Source of the DNA: Oopsacas minuta
Taxonomy: Eukaryota; Porifera; Hexactinellida; Lyssacinosida; Leucopsacidae
Length of the DNA: 64,000 nt
Assembly (NCBI GenBank): GCA_024704765.1
Contig: JAKMXF010000333.1
Span: forward strand, 237,266-301,265
Direction: 5' to 3'
Below are positions 33,001 through 35,530 of the stretch, piece after piece; position 1 is the stretch's first letter; each line of letters starts with the position of its first letter. The notes under the pieces were generated by a model. It was not told the DNA's origin. It saw nothing but the letters and a program-made list of their open reading frames with translations, and did not search any database. The position numbers and the translations under genes are program-made.

Positions 33001-35530
33001 CGAAATCAAAGGAGATCTTACACTTGCTGTCTCTTCGTCTTCCACTTTACTCGATTTGATGGCGGGCGCTGTAATTGACACTTCTGGTAATCCTAATGTG
33101 GCAGTATTACAAAGTGCCACTGAATATTATGAAGATACATTGAGCCCAATCTTGGAATCCTATGCACTTGACATTAATATTGGTCGATTGCGTCTTAACT
33201 TTAATGAAATAGTTTCATCTGTATCTGCGAAACTACAGTTTATTACTTTGAGTGATCAACCTTTCAGTATGATTAATTATACCCTTACAGATGGAACCTT
33301 GGATACTACGATTAACGATACCATAATTGAAATCTATCTCTCTGAACACGATTTAAATGCCATTAAATCCCTGGAGTCCTTAGCTATTAGCGTTAATTCT
33401 ACCTTCTTAAGCTTGTTAAATAATTTTATACAAGATTCCAATATGAATGCTATCGATGAAGTAATTTTCAGAAGGGCTGATATATTTATTAACGATACAA
33501 ATTCTCCGTATATAAATACGTTTGATTTAGATATGAATAATGGACACCTAACACTTAAATTTAATGAAACTATTGATTCTGGCACTTTTAATGCTACTGG
33601 CCTAACCATCCAGGCAGCTTCCAATGCATCTCCTTCTCAAAGATATCGTCTTACATCTGGCTCACTACTTAATTTGTCGGATAACAATTCACTTATCTTG
33701 GTAATCACTCAACAAGACCTAAACAACATTAAAGCATCCGGTATTGCCAAGGACGTGCACACTACATGGATTACGGCAGATAGTTATACAGTTTTAGATC
33801 ACAATTTGCGAAGTTTGGTGCCACTCATTAATGGCCTAACCAGTAGACAGGTTTCTATTTTCATTCCGGACGATACCCCTCCAATTTTACTTTCATATAA
33901 TGTGGATCTCTCTTTTGGAACGATAAGTCTATTTTTTTCTGAAACAATTGATTTCACCACCATTAATATCACATTATTTACTCTGCAGAATAATTCAATG
34001 AGTATGGATCAGATGTACACGTTAACTTCTATTTCCGTTGTTTCAAATGAACATTCTCCAAATATTACCATTTCATTATCCAGTGCGGATCTAAATGAAA
34101 TTAAGCGCAAAACTGACCTTTATACTACCAAATCGAATTCTTTCCTTAGTATCAGGATGGGTGCATTACGCGATAGGAATAACAATGCATTACTTGAGAT
34201 TTCTGTCTTCAATGCATTACAAGTTTCACAACTATTTGTAGATGGTGTTCCACCTTACTTTGTACGATTTGACTTGGATCTCAATAGCGGCAGTATAACC
34301 ATACTCTTCTCCGAGACCGTTAACTCTAGTAGCATATTAATTGAACATATATCTTTACAATCTAGTAATTATACCGATGCTACTAATTATAGTCTTCAAT
34401 CAGGTCGAATATTGAGTTCTGACGGCCCTTCAATTTTGATTCAGATTTCAGAGATGGACTTAAATGCAATCAAATTATTAACTGATCTGGCAACTTCTAG
34501 TAACTGTTTAAACAATACCTTCATTTCTTTGACTTCAAATACTATTTCTGACAACTTTGGTAATAAGCTTATTCCAGTCACAAGTAGCCCAATACACTCA
34601 TGCACACTAGATACAACAAGTCCAACCTTAAGTTCATATCAACTCGATCTAAATTTGGGTAAGCTCGTCTTGAATTTTAGTGAATCTATGAATGTAAGTA
34701 CTATCCGTTTCGAAGCATTCAAGCTCCACAGCTCTCGCCTCATTTCTAATACCACTCAAACAATTTTATTGGGTGGGGATAGCACTACAAGCCCCAACGG
34801 AGTTCAAATTTCTATACTAATTTCTTCTCCTAACCTAAACGAAATAAAACGTCTTACAAGACTAGGTACAGGTACTTTCAGCACGTTCCTGGAAACATTT
34901 TCTTTACCTGCCATATATGACATGAGTGGAAACTCTTTAGTTCCAATCCTTTCTAATGGAACAATCATGGCATCCGAATTCATTCCAGATACCACTTCTC
35001 CTGAGCTTGTAGAATATTCTCTTGATATGAATGACCTTTTCCTTTCATTTACTTTCACGGAAACAGTCAATGCCTCTTCTCTTAATCCAATTTATTTATC
35101 CATTCAACATGCCCCCACCCTATTAGTCTCAAATTTGATTATCACCTTAACTGGGGGCAATGTTTATATACAAGATGGCACTATAGTCAGGGTTAATCTT
35201 ACTTTGGATGACTCTAATTGTATTAAGACATACCCATTATTGGCTACAAATGAGAACAACACTTATATTGTGTATACTTCCCTCTTCATTGAAGATATGA
35301 ATCAGAATTCGATTCGTGCTATTCCTAATGGGTTTGGGAAGCAAGCTAAACTTTATGTAGACGATGCTACCCCACCTGTACTACAATCTTTTGATTTGGA
35401 TTTAGATGAAGGGCAGATTTCATTCCGATTCAGTGAATCAGTGAATAGCAGTTCTCTGAATATCACAGCTCTTACCCTCCAAAACTCTCACTCTCCTCCT
35501 AACTCTAGTTATACCTTAACTGGCAACTAA
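2..35530 (+). CDS. Giant tandem Ig-like (SbsA/Big_5-like) repeat protein, 5' end outside window
   Basis: Frame 2 has no stop from base 2 to the TAA at 35528-35530, giving 11,842 residues without the true start; the frame is already open at the left edge inside a repeat unit, so no initiation codon is assigned. I count 96 units of about 124 residues (1 and 96 partial). Each begins with D-x3-P, a hydrophobic strand, a D-[LM]-[ND]-x-G turn, then LTFSETVN-like, TLQS-like, YTLTGG, DLNxIK, LATSxxNTYL and DMxxNPV motifs. This order matches SbsA/Big_5 Ig-like domains: strand, F-S-E-x-V strand, T-Y-L strand, then D-x-x-x-N-P. Sequons N-x-S/T are very frequent, Cys and Trp rare. No membrane segment, GPI signal or enzyme motif is visible. 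Role inferred: extracellular adhesion or matrix. Family assignment is by pattern only; the coding status is near certain. Confidence 0.93.
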   Translation, partial: SSTVFQLTTSYALQNSKSLQILLSETDLLVLESIRNTGFAVNESKTLFEFSTLAFQDTSEHFVNGNFGNVIPPIPSDLIPPRLQSFSFDYDKGQFLFVFSEEVIPESLDLRQLTIQASANSTAISYRPSYSGSASSLTLNTILATLSQNDIDGFKGVSGLADSENTTFVSKFSGLIRDSATIASISISSSNALQVTSYEGDTTSPLLLSFSVNLNPGQPITLIFSETIDISSLILDQFVLQSDSSNPQYTEDFSGAEFVLQNAAIIKFFLPLSTLDRIKRIDEFATEVENTFLSIAEGAAADTIGKIIQSVILPATSVERDLSPPNVITFDLDMVSAELTLYFDETVDASTLDLTKFTLHAARISTSSNFTFDQAISITTGNTSVIHVILSGDLDGIKLKRLCSSNLTCFLTYVEGGVIDLGGQVMQSLNITMAPVVTNLIADIVGPKLILFNSIDLNTGIISLILDEPTVVSSIDLTAFSLKSLFTGERSVYSLQASTVLYVDGREISFELGISDLLTLKSDPFLCSYRGNCYASFTSEFIQDYYGNIATSVTLEMPGFLVHTYIQDSSRPILTSYSLDLSDNFLNLTFNEPISFSTFRLDGIVLHSAPNTIEYFIFSSSIPSQPIFSLISISISDKDFNLLKNTTIARSSDSTILSLSSFTIRDNALFPNDVQEIFPNSSFTPSLFIQDTTSPTVVEFIVNLNQNHIIITFSETLLITTINLGGFTLNNLQNSFSPASLNGSAIIAVELNDYFIITLLPPRSVIITLKTSPSIATNGSNTYLSIEAGSFSDNVPNLNDEFSLVIASDVVQDSERVELLEYSINMNIGILSLTFNDVILTESFQPDSFILQASLSRSEGPYYQLTSSSIASNPDGYELIVNLNSDLQGIKSQTGLITSINTTFLTMAADAIDDSFGVDIIAITDGSPLQANDVIPDLLPPVLLDFTIDLSINLINLTFSDTILLSSVNLTHILLQSQSNQTVLNLSENSFALTGGDIMLFSDGTIVSISLLDDDSDIIKFIGNLSYLSFSSNLLRDISLNRVVRVLSTSAQEASLIIADMVSPSILSFTLDLNTGRIIITFDEVMRLSSIDGSYLILQTHSNFSESTNYVTIGSGIVRYYTPSRLDLNIINLDFRSEILNIIKSDTNFGLSPGNTFLSLIDILGMQGFSGVGRDLGGVLTRSINPDFGIPVSNVIPDIIPPTLQSFVLDLNTGVINLTFSESVNPDTFVPNVLNFQSSKLFGENSSMYSLTSGNAVVTNHTTLTVQLGFFDLNQIKNISTLAIDKNSTFITFNSSLSSDYSGNQVVEIVNGFGLLASSFISDETEPELLRFSLDLNTGTLRLYFDEVLDIISINPQLIQLRNSTNVSSQISLVNSTFLQLLTNESVVLIIDIYLLNEVKASLIGLTPNSTFIYLDPGAVSDRMFNTIPDSIISTAVVIPDTTPPTLQSFSLNLNSAILTLVFDESISSKSVNVSRITLISSLNSSFPNRSYTLTSIDSVISNDEQVTRIQLSDFDLNEIKLRDMLATSSEDTYLAIEENSLTDLRNNFNLAVTISMAPKVSIFTPDTISPILTSFDLDMNLGILTLFFSETVNSSTLNITTLSLQSSVTSPIQIVSISGGMFSPEPGTSIQLSLLEDDVNLLKYNAKLATDSQNTFISTLEFAVQDMNRNPMTPISHSAALKVTNFTSDIEQPSLLFAYLDMNNSAITLGFSETILHTDIFPSIFTLMATNQLMVNTTSHRYSLTTGVTSQINNTVIRIQIEQTDLDIIKGLSIVNLTGGPPFFSFPTAFAFDAFNNSINSINTSSARQFDILIRDQTRPKLISFASLNLNSQEIELLFSETIDLNSIRFDDLRMSNFFGPSPGITLSFVNITNGSILSTGITNSLTISISTFDINNIKANPSICSLKSSCYIRLGEYFLTDSAGNILEPVLDSTTGFIVDNYFADTIPPNLASFSFDLDSGVVLFAFDETVQRTTFRTNQISFSSTSTGINYFQLPDIPIDSQFDTPTIQFTIPPTSLNQLKCQLIALTLNTTVIAHTELMVSDMVFPIPLLVVPRVFGSNALIADAYYRDTTSPVLLEFTEMNIDEASLTLRFSEPVALNYLDFTHISIHSGLVTGQSYTLHPGSATPVDCTSVKFYFSDIDLVAIKLNSQLAISRETSYTSVLSNATRDLSGNYLVGNSTRFLASSYVRPNTHPSLLSFNLDIDSGELVLTFDDVMDISSIAYSRLTLGLSLDIPTLSDGEKYTLTRGSTPSTDGYIVLINIHPEDLNSIKLRTSLSTSKNSSYLQITAEAIADVEFLHVREVILQVTNYTADTTSPQLSRFSLNLTTGLMSLLFNEVVNTQSFNVTLLFLQNSVSNITSDRTYRLTGSRNLPTENLIELDIFLNDYDLNQLKRFDNIGTSTANTFIFFSYRLVDDMNFNPITPILATMALSAYTHTDDLIDPELLSYSLDLNLGLIMLNFSETVNVSSFNPFALKIQCCSNTILVTQSYSFTEDTRARVFSSQTVGDHILLVDISVSDLNEIKRLTSIATSRESSYLSTTENLILDMADNKLVAIPFIEALQAVSFTSDTTQPILDSFSLDLNSALLNLTFSETVLSSSFQPNNLSIHDNSTSYYSFLSSYPITNNSFIQSILLSFEDMNNLKSLTTIATARDTTFLFHSAGFIEDMNSNAILELQANIIASSFIPDTTPVDLVCYTLDMNTGEIMITFSESVNSSSISASYISIQSTRNILESNISVQLISIQATANPTHILTVLINNEDLNLIKANTQLATDINNTYLAVGMMAIQDMNRNNLSPISNLDALITCGYTQDSTPPILIAFDLTMEGGHIPVIVHLQFSETVNASTLIIPYITLQANLSIDPLYAYTLTSGEFTRVDSDVLTFTISDSDLITIQDLVPILQSENTSYLSILEDAVQDMNSNFLLEVQNDSAILVTQYVIDLTTPDISSFELDLDLGALFITFTSPVILSSFDITSLTLHSSRLNTSIGLNLSFFEDSVAIRDTIIRSSISVDDLSFIKSTADFGGTVENTYLSSGYNLAVGPNGNPTTFILPENALQASFVYPDKTRPNLLKFDFEYDAMITRLYFDEPMSILSLNALGFTLQNTQSSPTATHTLTNITSNSRDGNVVSILLSLADQNTLKSIPILVVSNSSTFLAISPLAITDTSGNLVNEIPISDALAVGEFGADMSIPELLYFSYNANVDTLTLYFSETVNTQSLNISAITLSDRVFNGSLNVSYHSLIYTQISNLINDSVLDIPLNLLDFSIAKSLGICTTRSKCYLSIANNSIYDMVGLGLRGIRATSAISARIYLPDNAAPSLTNFLQFNASSYSLRLSFDEALLISSFNSSALSLTTIIPETLQRVNLFDSQSYLVNPFTIEIVLSESDRFALQSHLQICTYRGNCYLILEEGFIQDLNNNPSIGNSGIITEVFIDDTVQPNLLEFSIDLNSALLSLTFSETVSANSFSPNGLVLQNLRNGTLFYRLTTSTIDNVDGTNISVNISGQDLNAIKSKPFIKSIYDTFLGISSSAFTDTAFVPNYVKPITLGLNVSSYISDSTPPYIQSFSLDLQGRTLKLTFTESILVSSLNASLFSLHSNVIGGVSISVLASSILPVDPPDIGSKIVTIYLSPIFISALKLNSSIATSVDSTFLSSLALSVFDTAGNPIGPTPRIQVENIIFDSIFPVLSSFSIDMDKGMLNLTFSDVILINTFDITAVFVQNSRYSTSSNRFQLTQAQSFYTLDGYSVVIYLGFIDFVTIKAAVGVSDSINTTYLTLKAHAIDDHNNRDVQAITNGKALRASIFISDNSRPELLSYELDMDSGTLTLSFNDALQASSFDTTQLIFQNEMALSQSNSTLRVIGGDYIRTNEANTVVVTFSLSNLNDLKRNIYLATQESNTYLSFSNLTVNDIANNSVVEILAENARRVDTFVQDVTGPYLQSYDLDMNTGLITLQFDETILLSSFNPSGITILNNGNMSLSTQYLALTGGMLIGQNNDNFLLNIQSDDLNNIKSQLNLATSKSDSYIWFDQTAFTDMNRNGVQVQSLALQVFSFSPDVTNPAGIGFALNMSSRLLYIYLTEFANIDTINPSKLTLTSLSNEISSNHSLISGTFGLSNNTLLEIELSDIDYYSIQQYPGLATSPENVFLTLDSGFIYDAANNPSNVTLTPLVINNFFPDNVRPQLLNFTLDMDSNRLYLEFNDVVNISTFNLEGLTLISSLNSSFAQSVSLQSSSLFQTDTLNIVEILLSKQDTESITSRPPLATSLITTYLSLNSGSISDIARNSNFPTILLPVSMFTPDQTSPFVIEYSFDLSLENLTLSFSEVVPYYTLNVSTLSIASSTSDPPGYMHRLFNSTVLSAERISSVITVQLGQSDLNMIKSEFLLATNNGNTFLRYISDSFMDSSNNSATVSFPILSRFVPDSIAPRILSYNLDMNTGILMLTFSETVLSSTVNEMGFTLLNTSNNDFTSLNFQSFSNVTQSSYTVVILTISLNDILLVKNDRYLATALENTYLDLSYNAIQDTNFNFLQLQPSPLRVTSYIPDSTSPQLVSFVLDLDSYLITLNFDEPIDSRTINITDFVLINTTSVGYSSFKLTDGFYPISDSKDFNISIVKSDIDSLNLLTDLCTSPLNCLLYHSHLLAEDIAGNNAIPILQNTSISITSFVRDNTSPMLIQFEHFDFNTGLIILRYNEILKLTSINPLSLQFSDDNGITSNFVILTGYNSVQLFNGSVVEIIILDSDLNLFKTTSDLCQKRGSCFIRYNSTFLTDQAGNPVVPVLPDDLNIDIEERPENLLLDSSPPYLSQFSLDLEGFSITLSFNEAILESTFSSSAITLQSAFRSNLTYQLTGGEGTKVSDNVIVLALLESDVNELKILLQLAYSINTTWLIHSNTLISDLFSNFIESRVNNISALRVTNFIPDNVRPAATEFTELDLQQGQLRIKFSEPLLPGSFDFTRIALANNGDLRLNLTGGSVIRDPNDLDTVIITLTSQDLLNLKVDTNIGTSRANSFIQFEASVFRDTNGNNATVSTGILQVVTFTQDLIPPNFESFTLDMNLGTMLLRFDDVVDTTTLNADEITIHSFDFVSSTEQFYKLTRGSTISNNGFDVLINIDANDLDELKMRNQLAISINSTFITLTANAITDTGGFGIRAVNVPVQVESFIEDSTRPYLIAFAFDGNTGALTLYFSEAMYITSLNPTAITLLNHMNVTLASQVYTLTGGMAIPNVTAVQINLYLNLFDLHNMFELGDLATNAGDTYISFPQNLITDMNQNFIFGVNLSNSMNSSGHTTDIMPPHLLNFQLDLNYGILFLTYNEPVNITTTIPDRFTLQSQRTLTSGVSYSLTGGFSEIFDTNILPNTGVVDSDAIIQFHMSDYDLNEVKKLIKLATQPDNTYLILELGSILDTSGNPAQEVLNGSAFKTTSFIEDRISPQLLNFSIDLDLDLVSLTFSETVNVQTLNFSSLTFFGNATTLQPSYTLTNGNIITSNNDFVLSFNFIRDDINTIKLDRDLLTNSLNTLLLITAYTIRDMNNNTVIPFNISNILLVSTFRQDQTSPSLENYIFDLNQGLIRILFSETVDTESFELASIILSNMPNSIGRSLALSGGNFSENSPIVNIYLTFDDVNTLKRHLDLVSDENSTYLSFSSLLIMDMNTNPVEAIDISSAKQPLLFIPDTTKPELIEFSLDMTGSMRELPLRLLLTFSETINSTSFNPLSFSFIDNPTSPTQISSLTNGTIISVSDTELEIIIQNSDLDQIKMQPPLLLFANTSYLSIVEGGFYDNSGNPLKVIPLNDSLLITSYQADLSTPILSSFVLDMDTSTLTLTWSEVVVLDTIDITGITIQSMQNLILSNGHYYSLTNASSYYGLLDNILHVIISKFDEDIIKADVELANSISSTYISLTRGVIFDPANNPSQQIDSTNGLIASEYEIEQIRPTLIAWDILYTTKIVTLQFSETVNVTSFMPNEISFQNRRNNPSQVYQLTGGDTNSNFGTLIELILTDFDLNGIKALEDLLTSVNTSFIIVTDDVIYDMSANPIRPITTGSALQVRNFNRDIIRPFLVSSSLNLTSRYLILSFDETVNQSTLLLNDIVLSSFDGIEYFGYSIISSRWDNLFSPTLSIILSDSDFNNISLNRICLTDNCYISLLNGTVLDMSNLASRAVTNRRITNFYPDFASPSVVVFSQYDSSIGIISITFDETIDISSVRLDQLTLVSLFKDAEEYYTLTNASYVNTTNSLLVDIFLSRQDFLEIQTRNLLCYSQASCYILFSSSFVKDIHGNEVLPQIDGQWPGLIAKSFISDSIRPRLIFYSLNMNTGVFYFQFNEPIEVSRAQPQFISVHPSNTSSVSYLLTGGYLNQLNSDFIVLNLTIDDILYLKSTNFVKSKNDTYISFTSNAFTDASKGLNPVIPVSVPLPPFEYISDTKSPTVKSFSLDLNSDRLIVTFDEPILISSLNLSFFTFYLSMNNQSMSLDRSIIISYILPGSITATIQLSQNELIFLKTSETISLYPGSYLTISPFSFTDTSNNKFQGLTSRLNIFDLILDTTASILVTFSIDMDFGLISLTFDDVIDPSTFDPNALVLQDDLRSSNRVGLSSSSSTISDDGYIIDVLISNLDLILLKETNNLVTNVNTSFITYAAFLLDDTYGVDVIAITNGKSIKASNFTPDTTRPVFIGFELDLNSGRIVLNFSEPVNASTLISTNIILLPFESSTNRNLSITGGYSIRSIDGRSLSLYIPQNDLDYIKLDLSFGTDPNNTYIIFPDSTVLDLVGNAVIGTSNTRGYIADRVTEDRVLPELISFSLDMNFGLLNLTFNEVVSGPTANPNTITLHSQSNGSDSNSHKLFESRASTYNSTILSVSISDNDLNSIKLVRELAHGRSTTFMSFSEDIVCDMNGNKARPIVSFTSMIVSQFTSDNTLPRLIAFSFDRNIGNLSLTFSEVVDIDTFDVTSLTAVDNTTLYSLRQHTFVSAFISLVSYYPVYNLLLSNEDQNSIKRLNNFWSNENTTYLIAESSTVSDVFSNQLVSIQDGGALAAYLVRPDNTPPEMENFELDMDKGILTLSFNEVISALSLIASRITLQDGIPTRFHNYTLTNSRIESSINNEIVNIRISRTDLDGIKVLSNLANSRFTTYISLQTGLVGDTSSNQFTGLLIPIVTSNFTADTTRPSLNSFNLSLTSESLSLSFSEAINRNSLDVKQLTIQSSASSDAISFALSLFSFSESNNDSVIVINIGIGDLNIIKDEIYLAIDNLTTYLSITELLVTDMAENRVNVIVETSALQVSYFEEDTISPQLTSFSLNINSNVMKLYFSETMHPYNFNVTGIILQNSDQVPEQEVMLGNTSNFYRIIPTGFNILLSEEDMNLIKFNRELATTLNNTYLSISQFTTSDRNLNPVVILPQSNALRAVNLTTDTIPPILRGFHVDMNQSLISFTFSETMNVSSINLNATTLSQSLATSSLQLTGGISLTDDSPIIVINFLKSDLDELTRINICIDISECYLSFTESFISDMAGNMIVPITIENQLATDSFIKDEIHAQLDEFVSLDFNTGLIVLLFSETINSTTVNVTALSLNDLATSPTNRIYLTGGAVLSNDSTTLRIQLSNEDQNRLKALYPSRLCSVSQNCFIRLQTNFVMDMFGNPLISVEDTPFIDSKHIPFMLISDQTSPDLVTFDLDLDNHIVILYFTEPIDYNTFSAVSITFTNALNSSATHLLIGNNIRLTNSYELIIQFSLDILNVESLQANEALATNNLTTYIAFTSSLVQDVYGNLIRPRVDRINSTRVSKYTRDRSRPTLLTFIQFDLNTASLTLSFSEPINVYSINFTALTLTNGSSGGSSLTLVGGIGHYFDEARQSITFTLTPEDLRNIKLNDNLATNAMNTFIIITEMFITDMAGNRILELSSPIMTEEYLTDITSPNLISFDFDLNFGLLILTFDDVLRLGTLDAQYLELQNMRSNPSQSQLLSTSSMSSSPNGYIVNITLSFRDINSVKMLDNLATSKLNTYLAMRSETISDSAGVPVTGIVINDAQLVANYTSDLTRPQLGNFSLDINSGVLILSFTEPINVRSFDFTKITLQDDANIVDSEEFIMLNGGYPIPIDTGVIITIELTFSDLNSLKEMTLLSTRLNNTFISFTADTVEDMANLKIIPISNSSAQPAYSFNTDIIPPMLVNYCLSLNSGVLLMTFSETVNANSLDMSKIIFQNQLLPTSIYRLTGGDVSTDNSTYITINLSTPDLNQIKVRSDLAISTSTTLLGFDQGMIYDMNDNPISSIGEGDAFRVNATCYEEDTTAPILICIDIDISINVLTLYFDETVNVSSLEITELSIGNHELVSTETYRLKGGSIRNDDNTTVIIDLDFPDFTSIQQLTNLATNKGNTFVFFSEQLIRDMNYNLISPVYSTSAFPICQLFNDTSNPYLLNATFDFNEGILTLSFSESVNVSSIQVTQLYLHSSQSMQPEYNVLSASVPLLNGPVVNITLSNEDLNNFKQLPVLFVPDYFFLNITPQLLSDMAGNQVQSFAYPRICNIIVPDTTAPQLISFRLDMIDTLPPLLLVLTFTETINVNSIDVTQFSLRVNNVTSGLLNTYNITNATISSLNSTDITLSISNFDLENIRDQPPLGHTVLDSFLSASSSSASDMSNNEVTSIDNPPLAPYLNLADNIEPQLLSFLLDLDNALIVLTFSEPVLSSTFNPTYITFRSGPTLERTTQYFTISPTHFTLIGTNIIQVILPVSDQNDIKRNHLLANSVNSTFISLQSAVVKDIAGNDALPISPNNTLIVEEFIPDRTRPLLTAFNFNFQTCLITLFFNEVINSSATVPTFISFVNVRSIVPSEVYQLTGGSYPNIFATSFDILITHSDKNNIKKLENLATNEDDFYLTYTDDLAYDMNSNRLIPRSSRNALKVTNFTFDLIKPVLLYFTLDMDLGTLGLSFNETVNVNSLEVDMITLLDSKFDAAIQSHTLSDSSVQTIDSDFVNIYLSDFDLNEIKRKQFCRQYNDCYLTFSEDTVRDQFSLSIEGIRELNNSIQVFFYTSDTSRPMLYEFTSFDLMDGQLTLSFFETVNVSSVNFQAITLQDFSEPPIQVSYTLTGGFTNGSSDTKFTIYLNDQDIIAIKSLAELCTLRSNCYVTLTDKLVNDMVGLPLLPVVNSTNGFVARYFGHDLTKPFVKSFSFDMDTGKLFISFNEPIDRPTVNITAIRLQGISNISNSIELYHEISAEYVQSNSDFTLISITLTDANLRTLKSRSFAKSFNTTYLSIDSNSFTDTAYAPNQVIPISPFRGLSLSKANYTSDTTPPYLVCYTLDMDSDQIILTFNEPINISSLNCTSITLFNASHANSTSLTLRSCTILPGTYIYEIQVSLQLNEKDIVILKSDLNFLTKQSNSYLLLEANAIFDAQSNPSMSTTFQQSCFFQPDNTRASLLSFSIDLNVGILYLTFSDVILASSFDPTSLTLQSSKTSTPEFTFTLSEASTSESSNGYIIQIDISHFDLLNLKSTPILAKSPSTTYLTFKATLLDDTMYVDVVPITDGSALLVSEYIPDEIPPTLLLFDLDLNTAILSLSFSDTLNTKSFNPTGITLISQSNIQFHDSTYLRLTGGSFVRTNNGTVIYLELTDIDLNTLKLNIYLVVNRATSYLSIDFDSITDLHNNSLIAVLNISALQVSNFLADITNPELVSYILDMNKGEILLTFNEVVNASSLNPSELTFQNPQTEIFTLSGGFLSTNDSTVLMVRLIIADVYSLNRLRSLTTSLNNTFLSLTNLTVIDMNFNNINPIYQSNPLQASNFTADFKSPSLLSYTFDLNVGVMMLYFSEVVASELFDPSLLLLLNTPIIFVSNTSNQTADSNITQQSPSHRNFSITSGNVTLRDDLLIEFELSLSDLNAIKAIPDLATNTEDTYLAFNSSLVSDTFYNEILPINITNPIQVFNYTSDVTRPILNAFDFDLDAGSVIIHFSETVNSSTLIIHEVVLHGGRMLDSLNFSLNSSSVVQVYSPDVTIHLSQDDIDKIKSINLLAEDENTTYIFIGEGAIFDMNLNSYGLVNYAIQVDKFSADLTAPELFSFNLDMNLGYLTLTFSEAVDTSSFDKTKIFIGSDELLSSNFSLDSPTLQCQQIRITSLRARIIQIELCLHVYYDLKFELKLATSVNDTYIYLRPEALRDFSNNGINQIIQRVANFVPDTDDPTLLSFTLDMNIGRLSLYFSEPINSTSLEITTISLQAQSTIGEFISLTSQSYFLMQCDIPDSTKYSCIVIQLSYKDLNAIKNNENLATQFSNTFIVITNQTIKDTSNNPVVSVSANGALSLNSSNYINDQTSPTVVSFSLDMDYGAITITFDEDVQRSSLTITELNLQPSMFSGSGSMGIALTSADEINWNCCEEIFATIKLTQSDLNALKLDDTLASRRNNTYLRFTNNLIQDHAGNFVRPPIIIQEGLLVSNFTPDTTSPVLIGFYFNMNPPESIELLFSEAVRATTFNVKSLTLLGTPATTNPLLQYTLSDEIPQIRPNSVSISIILNFTDTLQIQSRPFLASNFSNIYLASLPSLVSDMNANPLSEISKNTPINLTMPDYTEDSTHPYLSSYTLDLNTANLILTYSETVRLLTFQIDQLILQVSRGSLSSIPAYQLTGGLVSTTNGRDWYIVNLSISPEDLISIQKNARDNLVTNSLTTFLSIDSRHVRDMVGLEIVEINDDEAVVVDRYIPDSTKPILLSFDLNISAPIGTILLNFNEVVDLSTFRVEYVELYNRRHILSSTQKFILSTANIISSENDNSIFFSLDPYDLNTIKSLTNLANTANNTFIYLPNSAVNDMYGNPVDDRNGSTIPVRNILLDSTRPILDGFDFDLNTGSIVLTFSETVNSSSFDVTQIRLQSNISLPYEIFTLTRLSSASISDSPIITVNIHADDLNAIKSLRNLANAQINTFLAHTAFLVSDMQGLFVIPESGKLVNTYVFDNTPPQLMSFNFNLTSEILSLTFDEAIAYAHVMISKFQIKSQIVGGSMVTLTDGDISPVDSTIINISLFSFDLNEIKGDLTLAVSSSSTLLDLMAGAVIDTSGNPNVAVLQSATEYYEDTLSPILESYALDINIGRLRLNFNEIVSSVSAKLQFITLSDQPFSMINYTLTDGTLDTTINDTIIEIYLSEHDLNAIKSLESLAISVNSTFLSLLNNFIQDSNMNAIDEVIFRRADIFINDTNSPYINTFDLDMNNGHLTLKFNETIDSGTFNATGLTIQAASNASPSQRYRLTSGSLLNLSDNNSLILVITQQDLNNIKASGIAKDVHTTWITADSYTVLDHNLRSLVPLINGLTSRQVSIFIPDDTPPILLSYNVDLSFGTISLFFSETIDFTTINITLFTLQNNSMSMDQMYTLTSISVVSNEHSPNITISLSSADLNEIKRKTDLYTTKSNSFLSIRMGALRDRNNNALLEISVFNALQVSQLFVDGVPPYFVRFDLDLNSGSITILFSETVNSSSILIEHISLQSSNYTDATNYSLQSGRILSSDGPSILIQISEMDLNAIKLLTDLATSSNCLNNTFISLTSNTISDNFGNKLIPVTSSPIHSCTLDTTSPTLSSYQLDLNLGKLVLNFSESMNVSTIRFEAFKLHSSRLISNTTQTILLGGDSTTSPNGVQISILISSPNLNEIKRLTRLGTGTFSTFLETFSLPAIYDMSGNSLVPILSNGTIMASEFIPDTTSPELVEYSLDMNDLFLSFTFTETVNASSLNPIYLSIQHAPTLLVSNLIITLTGGNVYIQDGTIVRVNLTLDDSNCIKTYPLLATNENNTYIVYTSLFIEDMNQNSIRAIPNGFGKQAKLYVDDATPPVLQSFDLDLDEGQISFRFSESVNSSSLNITALTLQNSHSPPNSSYTLTGN
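1325..9949 (+). repeat. Higher-order repeat copy 1 of giant gene (units 5-27)
   Basis: Twenty-three units, 8625 bases (2875 codons). Recurrent marker units: Cys-pair units 5, 16 and 27; F-N-D-V or F-D-D-V in place of F-S-E-T-V in units 8 (about 2503) and 19 (about 6646); a long insertion before the F-S-E strand in unit 24 (about 8485); an extra residue before the D-L-N turn in units 5, 16 and 18. The same markers recur 23 units later. The Cys-pair unit 4 just before this block suggests a further copy upstream. Confidence 0.8.
9950..18505 (+). repeat. Higher-order repeat copy 2 of giant gene (units 28-50)
   Basis: 8556 bases (2852 codons). Cys-pair units 28, 38, 39 and 50; D-V units 31 (about 11117) and 42 (about 15191); long-insertion unit 47 (about 17054). 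Spacing to the equivalent markers of copy 1 is 8.55-8.61 kb. The DNA sequences of the copies are well diverged, so the amplification is old. Confidence 0.8.
18506..27055 (+). repeat. Higher-order repeat copy 3 of giant gene (units 51-73)
   Basis: 8550 bases (2850 codons). Cys-pair units 51, 61, 62 and 73; D-V units 54 (about 19682) and 65 (about 23773); long-insertion unit 70 (about 25593). Markers lie 8.54-8.58 kb after those of copy 2. Confidence 0.8.
27056..35530 (+). repeat. Divergent tail of the repeat gene (units 74-96)
   Basis: Starts as a fourth higher-order copy: Cys-pair unit 74 and the D-V unit 77 (about 28261) are in register. From about unit 78 the expected markers (D-V near 88, Cys pairs near 84-85, insertion near 93) are missing. 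Units 82-84 and 93 carry differently placed cysteines. Unit 96 is cut after the YTLTG motif by the stop codon. Confidence 0.6.
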
